From an uncultured Lachnospiraceae bacterium (GTDB taxonomy: Bacteria; Bacillota; Clostridia; Lachnospirales; Lachnospiraceae), in assembly GCA_900316625.1 (NCBI GenBank), contig ONDO01000004.1, positions 1 to 64,000 on the forward strand: a stretch of 64,000 nt of DNA, read 5' to 3'. The notes beneath the pieces are model-generated. The model saw nothing but the letters and a program-made list of their open reading frames with translations, made no database searches and had not been told where the DNA came from. Both the position numbers and the translations under genes were made by a program. Numbering within the stretch: the stretch's first letter is position 1; the number at the start of each line of letters is the position of its first letter. Below, piece after piece: positions 45,898 to 55,052 of this stretch.

Positions 45898-46785
45898 ATG
45901 AACTTTTTTGCTGGACTTGAAAAATTTGGTTTTTCCGGAAAAGAAGATCTCGATATTACCAAGGATGAGAGAAAAGTTGCTCATACTGCCGGTGGTGAAA
46001 AGAAAGCCGTTGTTGAGCTCGAGGAGAAGGACCTGATCCTTGAGAAGACAATGGAATGCCCTGTTTGCCATCGTAATTTTGTTACGAAGCAGGTGAAGAC
46101 CGGTAAGGCCAAGAGACTGGAACCGGATTTCGACCTGAGACCGAATTATAAGGGCATTGACACCTTGAAATACGATGTGACTGCCTGTCCTTATTGTGGA
46201 TATTCTGCGCTGAATCGCTACTTCGAGCATCTGTCTCCGACCCAGATCAAACTGGTTAGAGAACAGGTAGGGGCTAAGTATAAGCCTGTAAAGCAGCCGG
46301 ATACTGAGACATATTCTTATGAACAGGCAATCGACCGCTTTAAGCTGGCTCTGATTTCTTCTATGGCTAAGAGAGCAAAGCTTTCAGAGAAGTCATATAT
46401 CTGCCTTAAGACGGCCTGGCTTTTACGCGCACAGCTGAAGGATTTCCCGGCTGAGACAGAAGAGCAGAAGCAGAAGAAGAAAGAAAAGCAGCAGGAATTT
46501 GTTGGCTTCTATCAGCAGGCGTATGAAGGCTTCATTAAGGCAACCAGTCAGGAGATGCCTCCTTACTGCGGAATGGATAGCGCGACTGTTGAATTCATGC
46601 TTGCGAATATGTCCATGTCCATGAAGCGTTATGACATTGCATCCAAGCTGGTTGGTAACCTTCTTACAAGCGCTAGTACTCCCGCTCGAATCAAGGATAA
46701 ATGCCATGATCTGAAAGAACAGATCCTCGTTGAGATGAAGAAGCAGAAGGAAGCTGCAGCTCAGGAAGCAACACAGAAGAAATAG
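45898..46785 (+). CDS. DUF2225 family protein
   Basis: 295 residues, cytoplasmic. The zinc-ribbon pair CPVCHRNF and CPYCGY near the N-terminus and the helical, TPR-like remainder fit DUF2225. The C-terminal 25 residues are Lys/Ala/Glu/Gln-rich. Function unknown. TTAGGAGAT lies upstream of the ATG, 19 nt after glnS, so it is probably co-transcribed with it. A terminator follows 40 nt after the stop. Confidence 0.85.
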   Translation: MNFFAGLEKFGFSGKEDLDITKDERKVAHTAGGEKKAVVELEEKDLILEKTMECPVCHRNFVTKQVKTGKAKRLEPDFDLRPNYKGIDTLKYDVTACPYCGYSALNRYFEHLSPTQIKLVREQVGAKYKPVKQPDTETYSYEQAIDRFKLALISSMAKRAKLSEKSYICLKTAWLLRAQLKDFPAETEEQKQKKKEKQQEFVGFYQQAYEGFIKATSQEMPPYCGMDSATVEFMLANMSMSMKRYDIASKLVGNLLTSASTPARIKDKCHDLKEQILVEMKKQKEAAAQEATQKK

Positions 46786-46825
46786 TCAAGTGTCGTTCGT
46801 ATGTACGGCCAGGTGAAAAATGATT

Positions 46826-46855
46826 ACGGGGATCCCATGGCGGCTCCCCGTTTTT
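46826..46855 (+). terminator. Intrinsic terminator after the DUF2225 gene
   Basis: Stem ACGGGGA/TCCCCGT with a 12-nt loop and a T-run. Confidence 0.85.
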
Positions 46856-46873
46856 GACGGAAATGTAAAAATT

Positions 46874-47386
46874 ATGACAAGATTTAACAAAAGAAATCGA
46901 TATTATATATTTCTCCTGCTGAGTCTGATCTGGATGGGCCTTATTTTCTACTTCTCTCATCAGATTGCGGATGAATCTCAGAAATTGTCAGATGGTATTC
47001 TCTATCGAATCCAGAATATTCTGACCTTCATCTTCCCTAATGCGGATGATGACTTCCTTTCTTTTGTAGTAAGAAAGAGTGCACATGCTTTTGAATATTT
47101 CCTTCTGTCTATTCTGCTTTTCCTTACGAATAGAGAAGTAGTAAGAAGCAAGAACAGAGATGTAATGCGCTCCATGTTTTATATCAGACTGTACATCCTT
47201 CCCTGGCTCTATGCGACGCTCTATGCAGTGACCGATGAAATTCATCAATACTTTATTCCTGGAAGATCCTGTGAACTTCGGGATGTTTGTATGGATTCCG
47301 GGGGAGCAGTCATAGGAACTCTGTTAATGGTTCTGTGTGGAAGGATTGCATACAATCGAATTCTAAAACGAACCACACTTTCCTAA
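46874..47386 (+). CDS. VanZ-like membrane protein
   Basis: 170 residues with four membrane segments. VanZ motifs: WMGLIFYFSHQ, VRKSAHAFEYFLL and TDEIHQYFIPGRSCELRDVCMDSGGAVIG. VanZ gives low-level teicoplanin resistance in enterococci, but most relatives have no known role. The start at 46874 is chosen because an open extension to 46820 would run through the preceding terminator; the ribosome site is weak (ACGGAAATG). Confidence 0.82.
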   Translation: MTRFNKRNRYYIFLLLSLIWMGLIFYFSHQIADESQKLSDGILYRIQNILTFIFPNADDDFLSFVVRKSAHAFEYFLLSILLFLTNREVVRSKNRDVMRSMFYIRLYILPWLYATLYAVTDEIHQYFIPGRSCELRDVCMDSGGAVIGTLLMVLCGRIAYNRILKRTTLS

Positions 47387-47438
47387 CGTCTTATGTTATG
47401 ATAACTTCCAAAATATTTAAGAAGAGAGAGAAAATAGT

Positions 47439-49208
47439 ATGAAAGAACTTCTTGAACTGATTACTGATGAGATGAAAAGCGCATTCTCAGCAGCAGGAAT
47501 TGATGATAAATATGCCCGTGTTACACTTTCGAATCGCCCGGACCTCTGTGAATATCAATGTAATGGAGCTATGCCTGCAGCTAAGGAATATCATAAGGCT
47601 CCTCTTGAAATTGCAGAAGCCGTTACTGAGAAACTGCAGGACAGCAATATCTTATCGGAGGCTGTCGCTATAAAACCTGGTTTCATCAATCTGAAACTGC
47701 AGGACGCATATCTTGCGGATTATGTGAATGCCATGTCCCTGGATCGCGAAAGATTCGGTTATGAAAAGGTCGAGAACCCCAAGACGATAATGATCGATTA
47801 TGGCGGACCTAATGTTGCAAAGCCCCTTCACGTTGGACATCTTCGTTCTGCGGTTATCGGTGAATCAATTAAGAGAATCCTCTCTTTTGCTGGCAATGAA
47901 GTAATCGGTGATATTCATCTCGGTGACTGGGGTACCCAGATGGGACTGATCATTACCGAACTCAATGAGAGAAAGCCGGAACTCTGCTATTTCGATGAAG
48001 ACTACAGAGGAGAGTATCCCGCGGAAGCTCCCTTTACGATTAGTGAATTAGAGGAGATTTATCCTACTGCCTCTAGGAAATCCAAAGAGGATGAGGAGTA
48101 TCATCAGAGAGCTCTGAAGGCTACCGCAGAACTGCAGTCTGGAAGAAAAGGTTACCGCGCTCTGTTAGATCACATCTTAAATGTTTCTGTGACTGACCTG
48201 AAGAAGAATTATGAGAGACTGAATGTCAGCTTCGAACTCTGGAAGGGTGAATCTGATGCGCAGCCTTATATTGCACCCATGGTCGACATGATGAAGAAGA
48301 AGGGTTTAGCTTACGAAAGTGAAGGCGCTCTTGTTGTCGATGTTCAGGAAGAGACCGATAAGAAGGAAATGCCTCCTTGCATGATCCTGAAGTCTGATGG
48401 TGCAGCACTCTATAACACGACAGATCTTGCAACTCTAGTCTGGAGAATGAACGATTATCATCCGGACAGCGTTATGTATGTCGTTGATAAGAGGCAGGAA
48501 CTTCACTTTGTTCAGTGTTTCCGCTGTGCTCGTAAGACGGGTATTGTAGGTCCTGATACCGATCTTGAATTCATTGGTTTTGGAACCATGAATGGTCATG
48601 ATGGAAAACCCTTCAAGACAAGAGAAGGTGGTGTTATGCGTCTGTCATCTCTTCTCGATGAAGTTGATGAGAAGATGTACGAAAAGATCTCTGCGAATAA
48701 GGATCTGTCCGAAGAAGAAGCTCGTGACACCGCAAGAAAAGTTGCTCTTGCAGCTGTAAAATATGGAGATCTGTCCAACCAAGCTTCCAAGGATTACATC
48801 TTCGATGTGGATTCCTTCACTGCGTTTGAAGGAAATACAGGCCCTTATATTCTGTACACTATCGTAAGAATTAAATCTATCCTTAAGAAATATTCCGATG
48901 CTGGAAAGTCCTGCCTGACTGCAAACATTCCGGAAGCAAAATCCCTGTCCGGTAAGAATCTAATGCAGGTTCTTGCCAAGTTCAATGCAGCAATGAAAGA
49001 GGCTGCGGACGAGAAGGCTCCCCAGAAGGTTGCGGCTTATACCTATGAGCTCGCAGATGCATTCAATCATTTCTATCACGAGACTAAGATTCTTACGATG
49101 GAAGATGCAGAACTTCAGGCTGGATATATTAAGCTTCTGGATCTTACCAGAGGTGTTCTCTCATGTTGTATCAATCTCCTCGGTTTTGAAGCACCGGAGA
49201 GAATGTAA
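47439..49208 (+). CDS. argS: Arginyl-tRNA synthetase
   Basis: 589 residues. N-terminal Add-1 domain (LSNRPDLCEYQCNGAMPAAK), class I HIGH motif in NVAKPLHVGHLRSAVIG, and the ArgRS segment DIHLGDWGTQMG. The C-terminal DALR anticodon-binding domain ends at FEAPERM. It charges tRNA-Arg. AAGAGAGAG precedes the ATG. The G3E GTPase gene follows after 15 nt with no terminator. Confidence 0.96.
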   Translation: MKELLELITDEMKSAFSAAGIDDKYARVTLSNRPDLCEYQCNGAMPAAKEYHKAPLEIAEAVTEKLQDSNILSEAVAIKPGFINLKLQDAYLADYVNAMSLDRERFGYEKVENPKTIMIDYGGPNVAKPLHVGHLRSAVIGESIKRILSFAGNEVIGDIHLGDWGTQMGLIITELNERKPELCYFDEDYRGEYPAEAPFTISELEEIYPTASRKSKEDEEYHQRALKATAELQSGRKGYRALLDHILNVSVTDLKKNYERLNVSFELWKGESDAQPYIAPMVDMMKKKGLAYESEGALVVDVQEETDKKEMPPCMILKSDGAALYNTTDLATLVWRMNDYHPDSVMYVVDKRQELHFVQCFRCARKTGIVGPDTDLEFIGFGTMNGHDGKPFKTREGGVMRLSSLLDEVDEKMYEKISANKDLSEEEARDTARKVALAAVKYGDLSNQASKDYIFDVDSFTAFEGNTGPYILYTIVRIKSILKKYSDAGKSCLTANIPEAKSLSGKNLMQVLAKFNAAMKEAADEKAPQKVAAYTYELADAFNHFYHETKILTMEDAELQAGYIKLLDLTRGVLSCCINLLGFEAPERM

Positions 49209-49223
49209 GAAAGTGTGAAATGT

Positions 49224-50354
49224 ATGGTTAAAGTAGATATTGTTTCCGGATTCCTTGGAGCTGGTAAGACAACTTTCATGAAGAAGATGGTTGCTGAAGC
49301 TTATGCTGGCGAGAAGGTTGTGATTGTAGAAAATGAATTCGGTGAGATCGGTATTGATGCAGGTTTCCTGAAGGATACCGGTATTCAGGTTTCCGAAATC
49401 AACGGTGGTTGTGTTTGCTGTACTCTGGTTGGAGACTTCACTAAGAATCTTCACAACGTTATTGAAACCTATCATCCGGACAGGATTATTGTTGAACCTT
49501 CTGGTGTTGCAAAACTCTCTGATGTTATGGTTTCCGTTATGGATGTTGCCAAGTCTGAAGACTGCCAGATTAATTCCCTTGTTACCGTGATTAACTCTCT
49601 CAAGGCACGCAAGCAGATGAAGGCATTTGGTGAGTTCTTCATTGATCAGATTGAGCATGCTACCGTTGTTGTTCTGTCCAGAACCCAGAAGGCAGATCAG
49701 GAGCAGTTAGAGTTCTGTACCGAAGAGATCAAAGAACATAATCCTAAGGCAACGGTTATAACCACCCCTTGGGACCAGTTGGATGGTAAGAAGATCCTCG
49801 AGACCATCGAGGGTAGAGATAGTCTTGAAGTGCAGGCTCTTGCAGAACTTCATCACGCAGAGGAAGAAGCAGAGCATCATCACCATCATCATGATCACGA
49901 TCATGACGAACATGAGCACGAGCATGAGCATCATCATGATCACGATCATGACGAACATGAGCACGAGCATGAGCATCATCATGACCACGATCATGAAGAA
50001 CATGAGCACGAGCATGAACATCATCATCACTATGATGAGCATGGTAACTGCAGCTGTGGTCACCATCATCATGCAGATGATATCTTTACAACCTGGGGTA
50101 AGGAAACACCTCATAAGTTCAATAAGGAAACCATCGAGACCGCTCTCAAGGCCTTTGCTGAGACAGATGATTATGGTTACATCGTACGTTCTAAGGGAAT
50201 TGTTCCCGCAGAAGATGGAAGCTGGATCTATTTCGATCTTGTAGACGGTGAATATGAGATTCGCGAAGGCGAAGCAGATGTTACCGGACGTCTTGTTGTT
50301 ATTGGTACTGACATTGATGAAGCAGACGTTGAGAAACTCTTCGGCCTTAACTAA
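49224..50354 (+). CDS. G3E (CobW/COG0523) GTPase with a long His-rich metal-binding region
   Basis: 376 residues. Walker A GFLGAGKTT (9-17), metal motif GGCVCC with C63-x-C65-C66 as in COG0523 zinc or cobalt chaperones, and VEPSGVA. Residues about 215-285 are almost only His, Asp and Glu, built from three 15-residue repeats and ending NCSCGHHHH. The C-terminal CobW_C-like domain (from DDIFTTWG) is complete. It probably binds Zn or Ni in quantity and delivers or buffers it. ATG 49224 has only a weak ribosome site; a GTG at 49215 is possible. The next gene is a second GTPase of the same type. Confidence 0.9.
   Translation: MVKVDIVSGFLGAGKTTFMKKMVAEAYAGEKVVIVENEFGEIGIDAGFLKDTGIQVSEINGGCVCCTLVGDFTKNLHNVIETYHPDRIIVEPSGVAKLSDVMVSVMDVAKSEDCQINSLVTVINSLKARKQMKAFGEFFIDQIEHATVVVLSRTQKADQEQLEFCTEEIKEHNPKATVITTPWDQLDGKKILETIEGRDSLEVQALAELHHAEEEAEHHHHHHDHDHDEHEHEHEHHHDHDHDEHEHEHEHHHDHDHEEHEHEHEHHHHYDEHGNCSCGHHHHADDIFTTWGKETPHKFNKETIETALKAFAETDDYGYIVRSKGIVPAEDGSWIYFDLVDGEYEIREGEADVTGRLVVIGTDIDEADVEKLFGLN
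49884..50018 (+). repeat. Three 45-bp in-frame tandem repeats (His-rich)
   Basis: Units 49884-49928, 49929-49973 and 49974-50018 are nearly identical and encode HHHDHDHDEHEHEHE or a one-residue variant. High identity at the DNA level implies recent expansion; copy number could vary between strains. Confidence 0.95.
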
Positions 50355-50412
50355 ATAGGAAAGCCTTATGCGTCGAAGGGATTCGGTGCATATCAGACAT
50401 AGGAGGCAAATT

Positions 50413-51372
50413 ATGCAAGAAATTCCCGTATATCTTTTTACTGGATTTATGGATAGTGGTAAGACCACTCTGATTCAGGAGACTCTGATCGAAAATGGTT
50501 TCAGTGAAGATTGTGATTCCTGTCTCATTATCTCTTGTGAAGATGGGGATGCCGAATATGATGAAAACGCCCTTGGTAAGGTCCATGCCAAGGTAGTGAG
50601 TGTATTCGACAAAGAAAATTTTACAAGTGAGACCTTAACGAAGTTTGAGGATGCTTACAAGCCGGATGCTGTATTCATCGAATACAATGGAACCTGGGAA
50701 ACCGATCCGCTCTACGAAGAGGGCTTTCTTCCTAAGGCATGGACGATTGTACAGTCCTTAGCTACGGTAGATGCAAGCAACTTCGAGGTATATATGCTTA
50801 ACATGCGCAGCATGATGCAGCAGCAGCTTGCACATGCAGATGTTATTATCTTCAATCGTTGTGATGATGAAACACCCAAAGCAAAATTCAGAGCTACGGT
50901 AAAGGCTTTCAATCGTCCTGCACAGATGGTATATGAGAGAGAAGATGGCACGATTGATGAGAGAGAAGATGAACTTCCTTTTGATATTAATAGTGATGTG
51001 ATCGAGATCTCTGACATGGACTATGCACTTTGGTTCATGGATGTCATGGATAATCCTAAGAAGTATGATGGTAAGACCGTGTCATTTTTAGCACTGGTTT
51101 ATAATCCGACCGAAGGAAAGGGCAAACTTGCTCCCGGTACGATTGTGCCCGGTCGTTTTGCCATGACCTGCTGTGTTGAAGATATTCAGTTCCTTGGCAT
51201 CAAGTGTAAGTATAAGGATGCTGATCAGGTTTTGCATAAGTCCTGGATTAAGATCAAGGCCAAGGTTAAGAATGAATTCTGCAAGGAATATAAGGGCAAG
51301 GGCCCTGTTTTGTATCCAATTTCCATTGAAGCTGCAGAAAAACCGGAAGATGAACTGGTTTATTTCAACTAA
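50413..51372 (+). CDS. CobW-like GTPase fused to a DUF1980 (YcgQ/TIGR03943)-like C-terminal domain
   Basis: 319 residues. N-terminal P-loop GTPase with GFMDSGKTT (11-19) and a G3E-like fold, but no CxCC motif. From about 215 the sequence (VSFLALVYNPTEGKG ... VPGRFAMTCCVEDIQFLGIKC) resembles the soluble C-terminal domain of the TIGR03943/YcgQ family. In many Gram-positive bacteria that family is encoded with a permease and COG0523 GTPases in zinc-related clusters. A perfect AGGAGG lies 6 nt before ATG 50413. A joint metal-homeostasis role with the His-rich GTPase 58 nt upstream is inferred. Confidence 0.78.
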   Translation: MQEIPVYLFTGFMDSGKTTLIQETLIENGFSEDCDSCLIISCEDGDAEYDENALGKVHAKVVSVFDKENFTSETLTKFEDAYKPDAVFIEYNGTWETDPLYEEGFLPKAWTIVQSLATVDASNFEVYMLNMRSMMQQQLAHADVIIFNRCDDETPKAKFRATVKAFNRPAQMVYEREDGTIDEREDELPFDINSDVIEISDMDYALWFMDVMDNPKKYDGKTVSFLALVYNPTEGKGKLAPGTIVPGRFAMTCCVEDIQFLGIKCKYKDADQVLHKSWIKIKAKVKNEFCKEYKGKGPVLYPISIEAAEKPEDELVYFN

Positions 51373-51443
51373 TTCACATTTTTCGAAGAGCTTTTGTTAT
51401 AATCATTAGGATCTATGATCAGGAAAAGAAAAGGAGAAAGATT

Positions 51444-52331
51444 ATGTATCCAATTGTGAAAAAGGAAGAACTCGCTGAAAAGATCTTCCTCATGGAAGTA
51501 GAAGCACCCCGTGTCGCTGCCTCCTGCCTGCCCGGACAGTTCGTTATTGTAAGAACTGATGAAGAGTCCGAACGTATTCCTCTGACTGTCTGTGATTATG
51601 ACAGGGAAAAGGGAACCATCACCATCGTTGTACAGATGGTTGGCGCATCTACTGAGAAGATGCATCGTCTCAATGTGGGAGATGCTTTCCATGACTTCGT
51701 TGGACCTCTTGGAAAACCTTCTGAGCTCTGCCTCGAAGAGAATCTTGAAGAGACCAGGAAGAAGAATATTGTATTTGTTGCCGGTGGTCTTGGAACTGCA
51801 CCTGTTTATTGTCAGGTGAAGTGGCTGCATGAGCATGGTGTGAATGTAACCTGTATCATGGGTTCTCGTACCAAGGATCTTCTCTTCTTCGTCGACAAGA
51901 TGAATGCAGTTTCTGATAACCATGTCACTACGGATGATGGTTCCTTTGGCTTCCATGGAATGGGAACAGACTGCCTGAAGTCTCTCTGGGATGCTGGCAA
52001 TAAGTTTGATCACTGTGTTGCAATCGGACCTATGATCATGATGAAGTTCGTCTGCAAACTTACCAAGGAACTTGGAATTCATACGATCGTATCCATGAAC
52101 CCGGTTATGGTGGATGGTACCGGTATGTGTGGTGCCTGCCGTCTGATCGTTGATGGTAAGGTGAAGTTCGCATGTGTTGATGGTCCTGAGTTTGATGGTC
52201 ATCTCGTTGATTTCGATCTTGCTATGAAGCGTATGCAGCAGTATAAGAGCGAAGAAGGCCGTAAGAAGCTGGAACTCGAAGAAGGCGATACCCATCATGG
52301 TGGCTGCGGAAATTGCGGAGGTGACAAATAA
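51444..52331 (+). CDS. nfnA: NADH-dependent ferredoxin:NADP oxidoreductase small subunit (NfnA-type)
   Basis: 295 residues. FAD-binding domain with ERIPLTVCDYD, NAD-binding VFVAGGLGTAPVY, and a C-terminal [2Fe-2S] site in GTGMCGACRL and FACVDGPEF. This matches the dihydroorotate dehydrogenase electron-transfer-subunit-like NfnA/SudB group. A short extra tail HHGGCGNCGGDK could bind metal. With NfnB it couples NADPH, NADH and ferredoxin by flavin-based electron bifurcation. AAAGGAGA precedes the ATG; it overlaps nfnB by 1 nt. Confidence 0.9.
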   Translation: MYPIVKKEELAEKIFLMEVEAPRVAASCLPGQFVIVRTDEESERIPLTVCDYDREKGTITIVVQMVGASTEKMHRLNVGDAFHDFVGPLGKPSELCLEENLEETRKKNIVFVAGGLGTAPVYCQVKWLHEHGVNVTCIMGSRTKDLLFFVDKMNAVSDNHVTTDDGSFGFHGMGTDCLKSLWDAGNKFDHCVAIGPMIMMKFVCKLTKELGIHTIVSMNPVMVDGTGMCGACRLIVDGKVKFACVDGPEFDGHLVDFDLAMKRMQQYKSEEGRKKLELEEGDTHHGGCGNCGGDK

Positions 52332-53722
52332 TGGAAGTTGATGTATTGAAGAGAATCGCGATTGCTGAGCAGGAGCCTCAGGTTCGCGCTAAGAACTTTG
52401 AAGAAGTATGCCTTGGATATACCGAGGAAGAGGCAATGGCTGAGGCATCCAGATGCCTTAACTGTAAGAACCCCAAGTGTGTAGGTGGATGCCCCGTATC
52501 CATCAATATTCCTGCATTTATTCAGGAAGTTAAGAAAGGCGATTTCGAGAAAGCCTATGAAATAATCTCTGAATCCAGCGCACTTCCTGCAGTCTGCGGA
52601 CGTGTATGTCCTCAGGAAACTCAGTGCGAAGGTCAGTGTATCCGTGGAATCAAAGGCGAAGCAGTTGCTATTGGTAAGTTAGAGCGTTTCGTTGCTGACT
52701 GGGCAAGAGAGCACGGCATTCAGCCTAAGGCTAAGGCTGCTAAGAATGGCCATAAGGTTGCCGTAATCGGTGCAGGTCCTTCCGGACTTACCTGCGCAGG
52801 TGATCTTGCAAAAGATGGCTATGATGTAACCATCTTTGAAGCACTTCATGAGGCCGGTGGTGTACTTGTCTATGGTATTCCTGAATTCCGTCTTCCCAAG
52901 TCCAAAGTAGTTGCAGCAGAAGTTGAGAACGTTAAGGCTCTTGGCGTTAAGATCGAGACCAACGTAATCATCGGCAAGACCATTACCATTGATGAACTCT
53001 TCGAAAAAGAGGAATTTGAGGCTGTATTCATAGGTTCTGGCGCCGGACTTCCCAGATTCATGGGCATCAAGGGCGAGCAGGCCAATGGTGTCTTCTCCGC
53101 AAATGAGTTTTTAACCCGTAACAATCTGATGAAGGCTTTCCTGGATCAGGATACCCCGATTCAGAGAGGTAAGAAGGTTGTTGTCGTTGGTGGTGGTAAT
53201 GTAGCAATGGATGCTGCACGTACTGCACTTCGCCTTGGCGCAGAAGTTCATATCGTTTACCGTCGTGGTGAAGAAGAACTTCCTGCTCGTAAGGAAGAAG
53301 TTCATCATGCCAAGGAAGAGGGCGTTATCTTCGACCTTCTGCAGAACCCTGTTGAGATCCTTACCGATGAGAATGACTGGGTTACCGGCATTCGTCTGAT
53401 CAAGATGGAACTCGGCGAACCCGATGCATCTGGCAGAAGAAGTCCTGTAGAGATTCCTGGTTCTGAGTATGAGGTCGAGTGCGATACCGTCATCATGTCT
53501 CTCGGAACTTCTCCTAACCCTCTGATCTCTTCTACAACGAAGGGACTTGATATCAACCGCCGTGGTTGCATTATCGCAGAAGAAGAGACCGGCAAGACCA
53601 GCCGTGACGGCGTATATGCCGGTGGCGATGCGGTTACCGGAGCTGCAACCGTAATCCTTGCAATGGGTGCAGGCAAGGCAGCTGCAAAGGGTATTGAAGA
53701 CTACTTTGCATCTAAGAATTAA
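52331..53722 (+). CDS. nfnB: NfnB-type / glutamate synthase small-subunit-like oxidoreductase
   Basis: 463 residues. The N-terminal domain binds two [4Fe-4S] clusters (CLNCKNPKCVGGCPV and CGRVCPQETQCEGQC). Two Rossmann domains follow: FAD VAVIGAGPSGLTCAGDLA and NADPH VVVVGGGNVAMDAART, and the C-terminal GGDAVTGAATVILAMGAG. Alone it could be called GltA/GltD, but the 1-nt overlap with an NfnA partner supports the bifurcating NfnAB enzyme, which interconverts NADPH with NADH plus reduced ferredoxin. Confidence 0.92.
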   Translation: MEVDVLKRIAIAEQEPQVRAKNFEEVCLGYTEEEAMAEASRCLNCKNPKCVGGCPVSINIPAFIQEVKKGDFEKAYEIISESSALPAVCGRVCPQETQCEGQCIRGIKGEAVAIGKLERFVADWAREHGIQPKAKAAKNGHKVAVIGAGPSGLTCAGDLAKDGYDVTIFEALHEAGGVLVYGIPEFRLPKSKVVAAEVENVKALGVKIETNVIIGKTITIDELFEKEEFEAVFIGSGAGLPRFMGIKGEQANGVFSANEFLTRNNLMKAFLDQDTPIQRGKKVVVVGGGNVAMDAARTALRLGAEVHIVYRRGEEELPARKEEVHHAKEEGVIFDLLQNPVEILTDENDWVTGIRLIKMELGEPDASGRRSPVEIPGSEYEVECDTVIMSLGTSPNPLISSTTKGLDINRRGCIIAEEETGKTSRDGVYAGGDAVTGAATVILAMGAGKAAAKGIEDYFASKN

Positions 53723-53745
53723 TTCTAATATCCCGGATATGAAAG

Positions 53746-53775
53746 TAGACCGTAGGTTTATCCTACGGTCTATTT
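53746..53775. terminator. Terminator between nfnB and the converging aminotransferase gene
   Basis: Perfect 11-bp stem TAGACCGTAGG/CCTACGGTCTA, 5-nt loop, TTTATG tail on the plus strand. It lies 24 nt after nfnB and 43 nt past the end of the minus-strand gene, so it may serve both, though the minus-strand tail is poor. Confidence 0.8.
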
Positions 53776-53817
53776 ATGTCATATGGATGAATAACGCCTT
53801 TTTAGAATCGGTGTCTC

Positions 53818-54906
53818 TTATCTTGTCAGGCAATCGAAGAGGCGACGGTTATCCTCCGGATTCATGAAGCAGATTCTGATATATCGATCGGACAGGAAGG
53901 GAAATGTAGAGCAGTCTCGAAGCATCATCTTTTCCTTAATGGCGCGCTCGAATAAGCTATGGCTGTTTTCCGTCTCATCTAAGATCTTGAGCAACATGAA
54001 ATTAGCTTGGGGATAATATGCTTTGAATTTACCGGATTCATTGTAAAGTCTGCAATAGAGCTCGCGCTCTGTCTGGATCAGCTTCCTTGTCTCTTCAATA
54101 TATTCCTGGTCTTTGAAACACAACTTACCGGCAACTTCTGCCAGGGAGTTGATCATCCAGGGATTCTTCCTGGTCATGATCTCGTGATAGAGCTCCATGT
54201 TACCGGTAATGGCATAGCCGAGTCTTAGACCGGGTGCAGCGAAGAACTTGCTGGTGCCTCGTAATATGATGATGTTATTGTAGGATGCTGTAAGAGAGAC
54301 GGAGGATGCCTCCTCGACATTGTCACAAAACTCTACGTAGGTTTCATCCGTAATTACGTAGATGTTCTTTTCCTTACAGATATCTAAGATGGCACGCATC
54401 TTCTTACGGTCAATGGATGTGGAGGTTGGATTGTTGGGATTGCAGAGCAGGACCATATCAATGTCTTCTGTTAGATTTGGTTCGAATTCACTTAGGATGA
54501 GGTCAAAATTATTCTCCTCCTGCAGAGGGTAGTAGAGAGTCTTACCACCGATGAGACTGATGCTGCGTTCATATTCGGAATAGGTAGGCCCTAAGATAAG
54601 AGCCTTTCTTGGGTGAATGGCATCGATGAAGAGGGAGATGAGTTCTGTAGAACCATTTCCTACGATGATGTGATCCATATCACACTTGCAATAGTCGGCG
54701 ATGCTTCTTCTTAGATCGGTGTATTCACGATCAGGATAGCTGGTGATGGCATCGATGTGGTTAGCGAGTTCTGACTTCAGAAGAGGAGAGACTCCAAGTG
54801 GATTTACATTTGCCGAGAAGGAGATGATTTCGTCTTTTTTGATTCCATATTCCTTCTCAATTAACTCCAGATCGCTGCCGTGAAAATGGTCTTTATGCTG
54901 TAACAT
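53818..54906 (-). CDS. PLP-dependent aminotransferase, CobD/HisC-like
   Basis: 362 residues, fold type I. N-terminal SFSANVNPLGVSP, VGNGSTELIS, NPNNPTS, and the PLP lysine in GTSKFFAAPGLRLGY. The NPLG start and sequence style are those of threonine-phosphate decarboxylase (CobD) and histidinol-phosphate aminotransferase (HisC). No cobalamin or histidine genes are nearby, so the substrate is open. The start at 54906 has GGAGGA 4 nt upstream; a longer frame to 54939 lacks one. Confidence 0.82.
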   Translation of the reverse strand: MLQHKDHFHGSDLELIEKEYGIKKDEIISFSANVNPLGVSPLLKSELANHIDAITSYPDREYTDLRRSIADYCKCDMDHIIVGNGSTELISLFIDAIHPRKALILGPTYSEYERSISLIGGKTLYYPLQEENNFDLILSEFEPNLTEDIDMVLLCNPNNPTSTSIDRKKMRAILDICKEKNIYVITDETYVEFCDNVEEASSVSLTASYNNIIILRGTSKFFAAPGLRLGYAITGNMELYHEIMTRKNPWMINSLAEVAGKLCFKDQEYIEETRKLIQTERELYCRLYNESGKFKAYYPQANFMLLKILDETENSHSLFERAIKEKMMLRDCSTFPFLSDRYIRICFMNPEDNRRLFDCLTR

Positions 54907-55052
54907 ATTTCCTCCAAAAGATATGCGAAAAAGGTACATGTATGCTAAAATAATCTACAAAGTGCGTTATTGTGCGTATTTATCATTTTAGTATTAGGCA
55001 TACATGAATTCAACCGCAGAATTGGGCGGTTTTGGTACAGGTAGGACGAATC

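Noticed and set aside
46820..46873. Upstream extension of the VanZ-like frame
   Set aside because: It would translate through the intrinsic terminator of the DUF2225 gene; the membrane protein begins naturally at 46874.
49884..50018. Regular direct repeats that could be mistaken for CRISPR
   Set aside because: The units are contiguous, in frame, without spacers, and encode a metal-binding His-rich stretch.
49707..50468. Long minus-strand frame opposite the His-rich GTPase, giving a Met/Val-rich, membrane-like peptide
   Set aside because: It is the antisense of His/Asp/Glu codons (CAT/GAT/GAG read as ATG/ATC/CTC). There is no ribosome site, and the plus-strand protein has clear family motifs.
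54907..55052. Cobalamin riboswitch or shared operator in the gap between the CobD/HisC-like gene and the DUF5717 gene
   Set aside because: The gap is short, lacks a recognisable B12-box, and holds only a weak hairpin AACCGC/GCGGTT (55012-55031).
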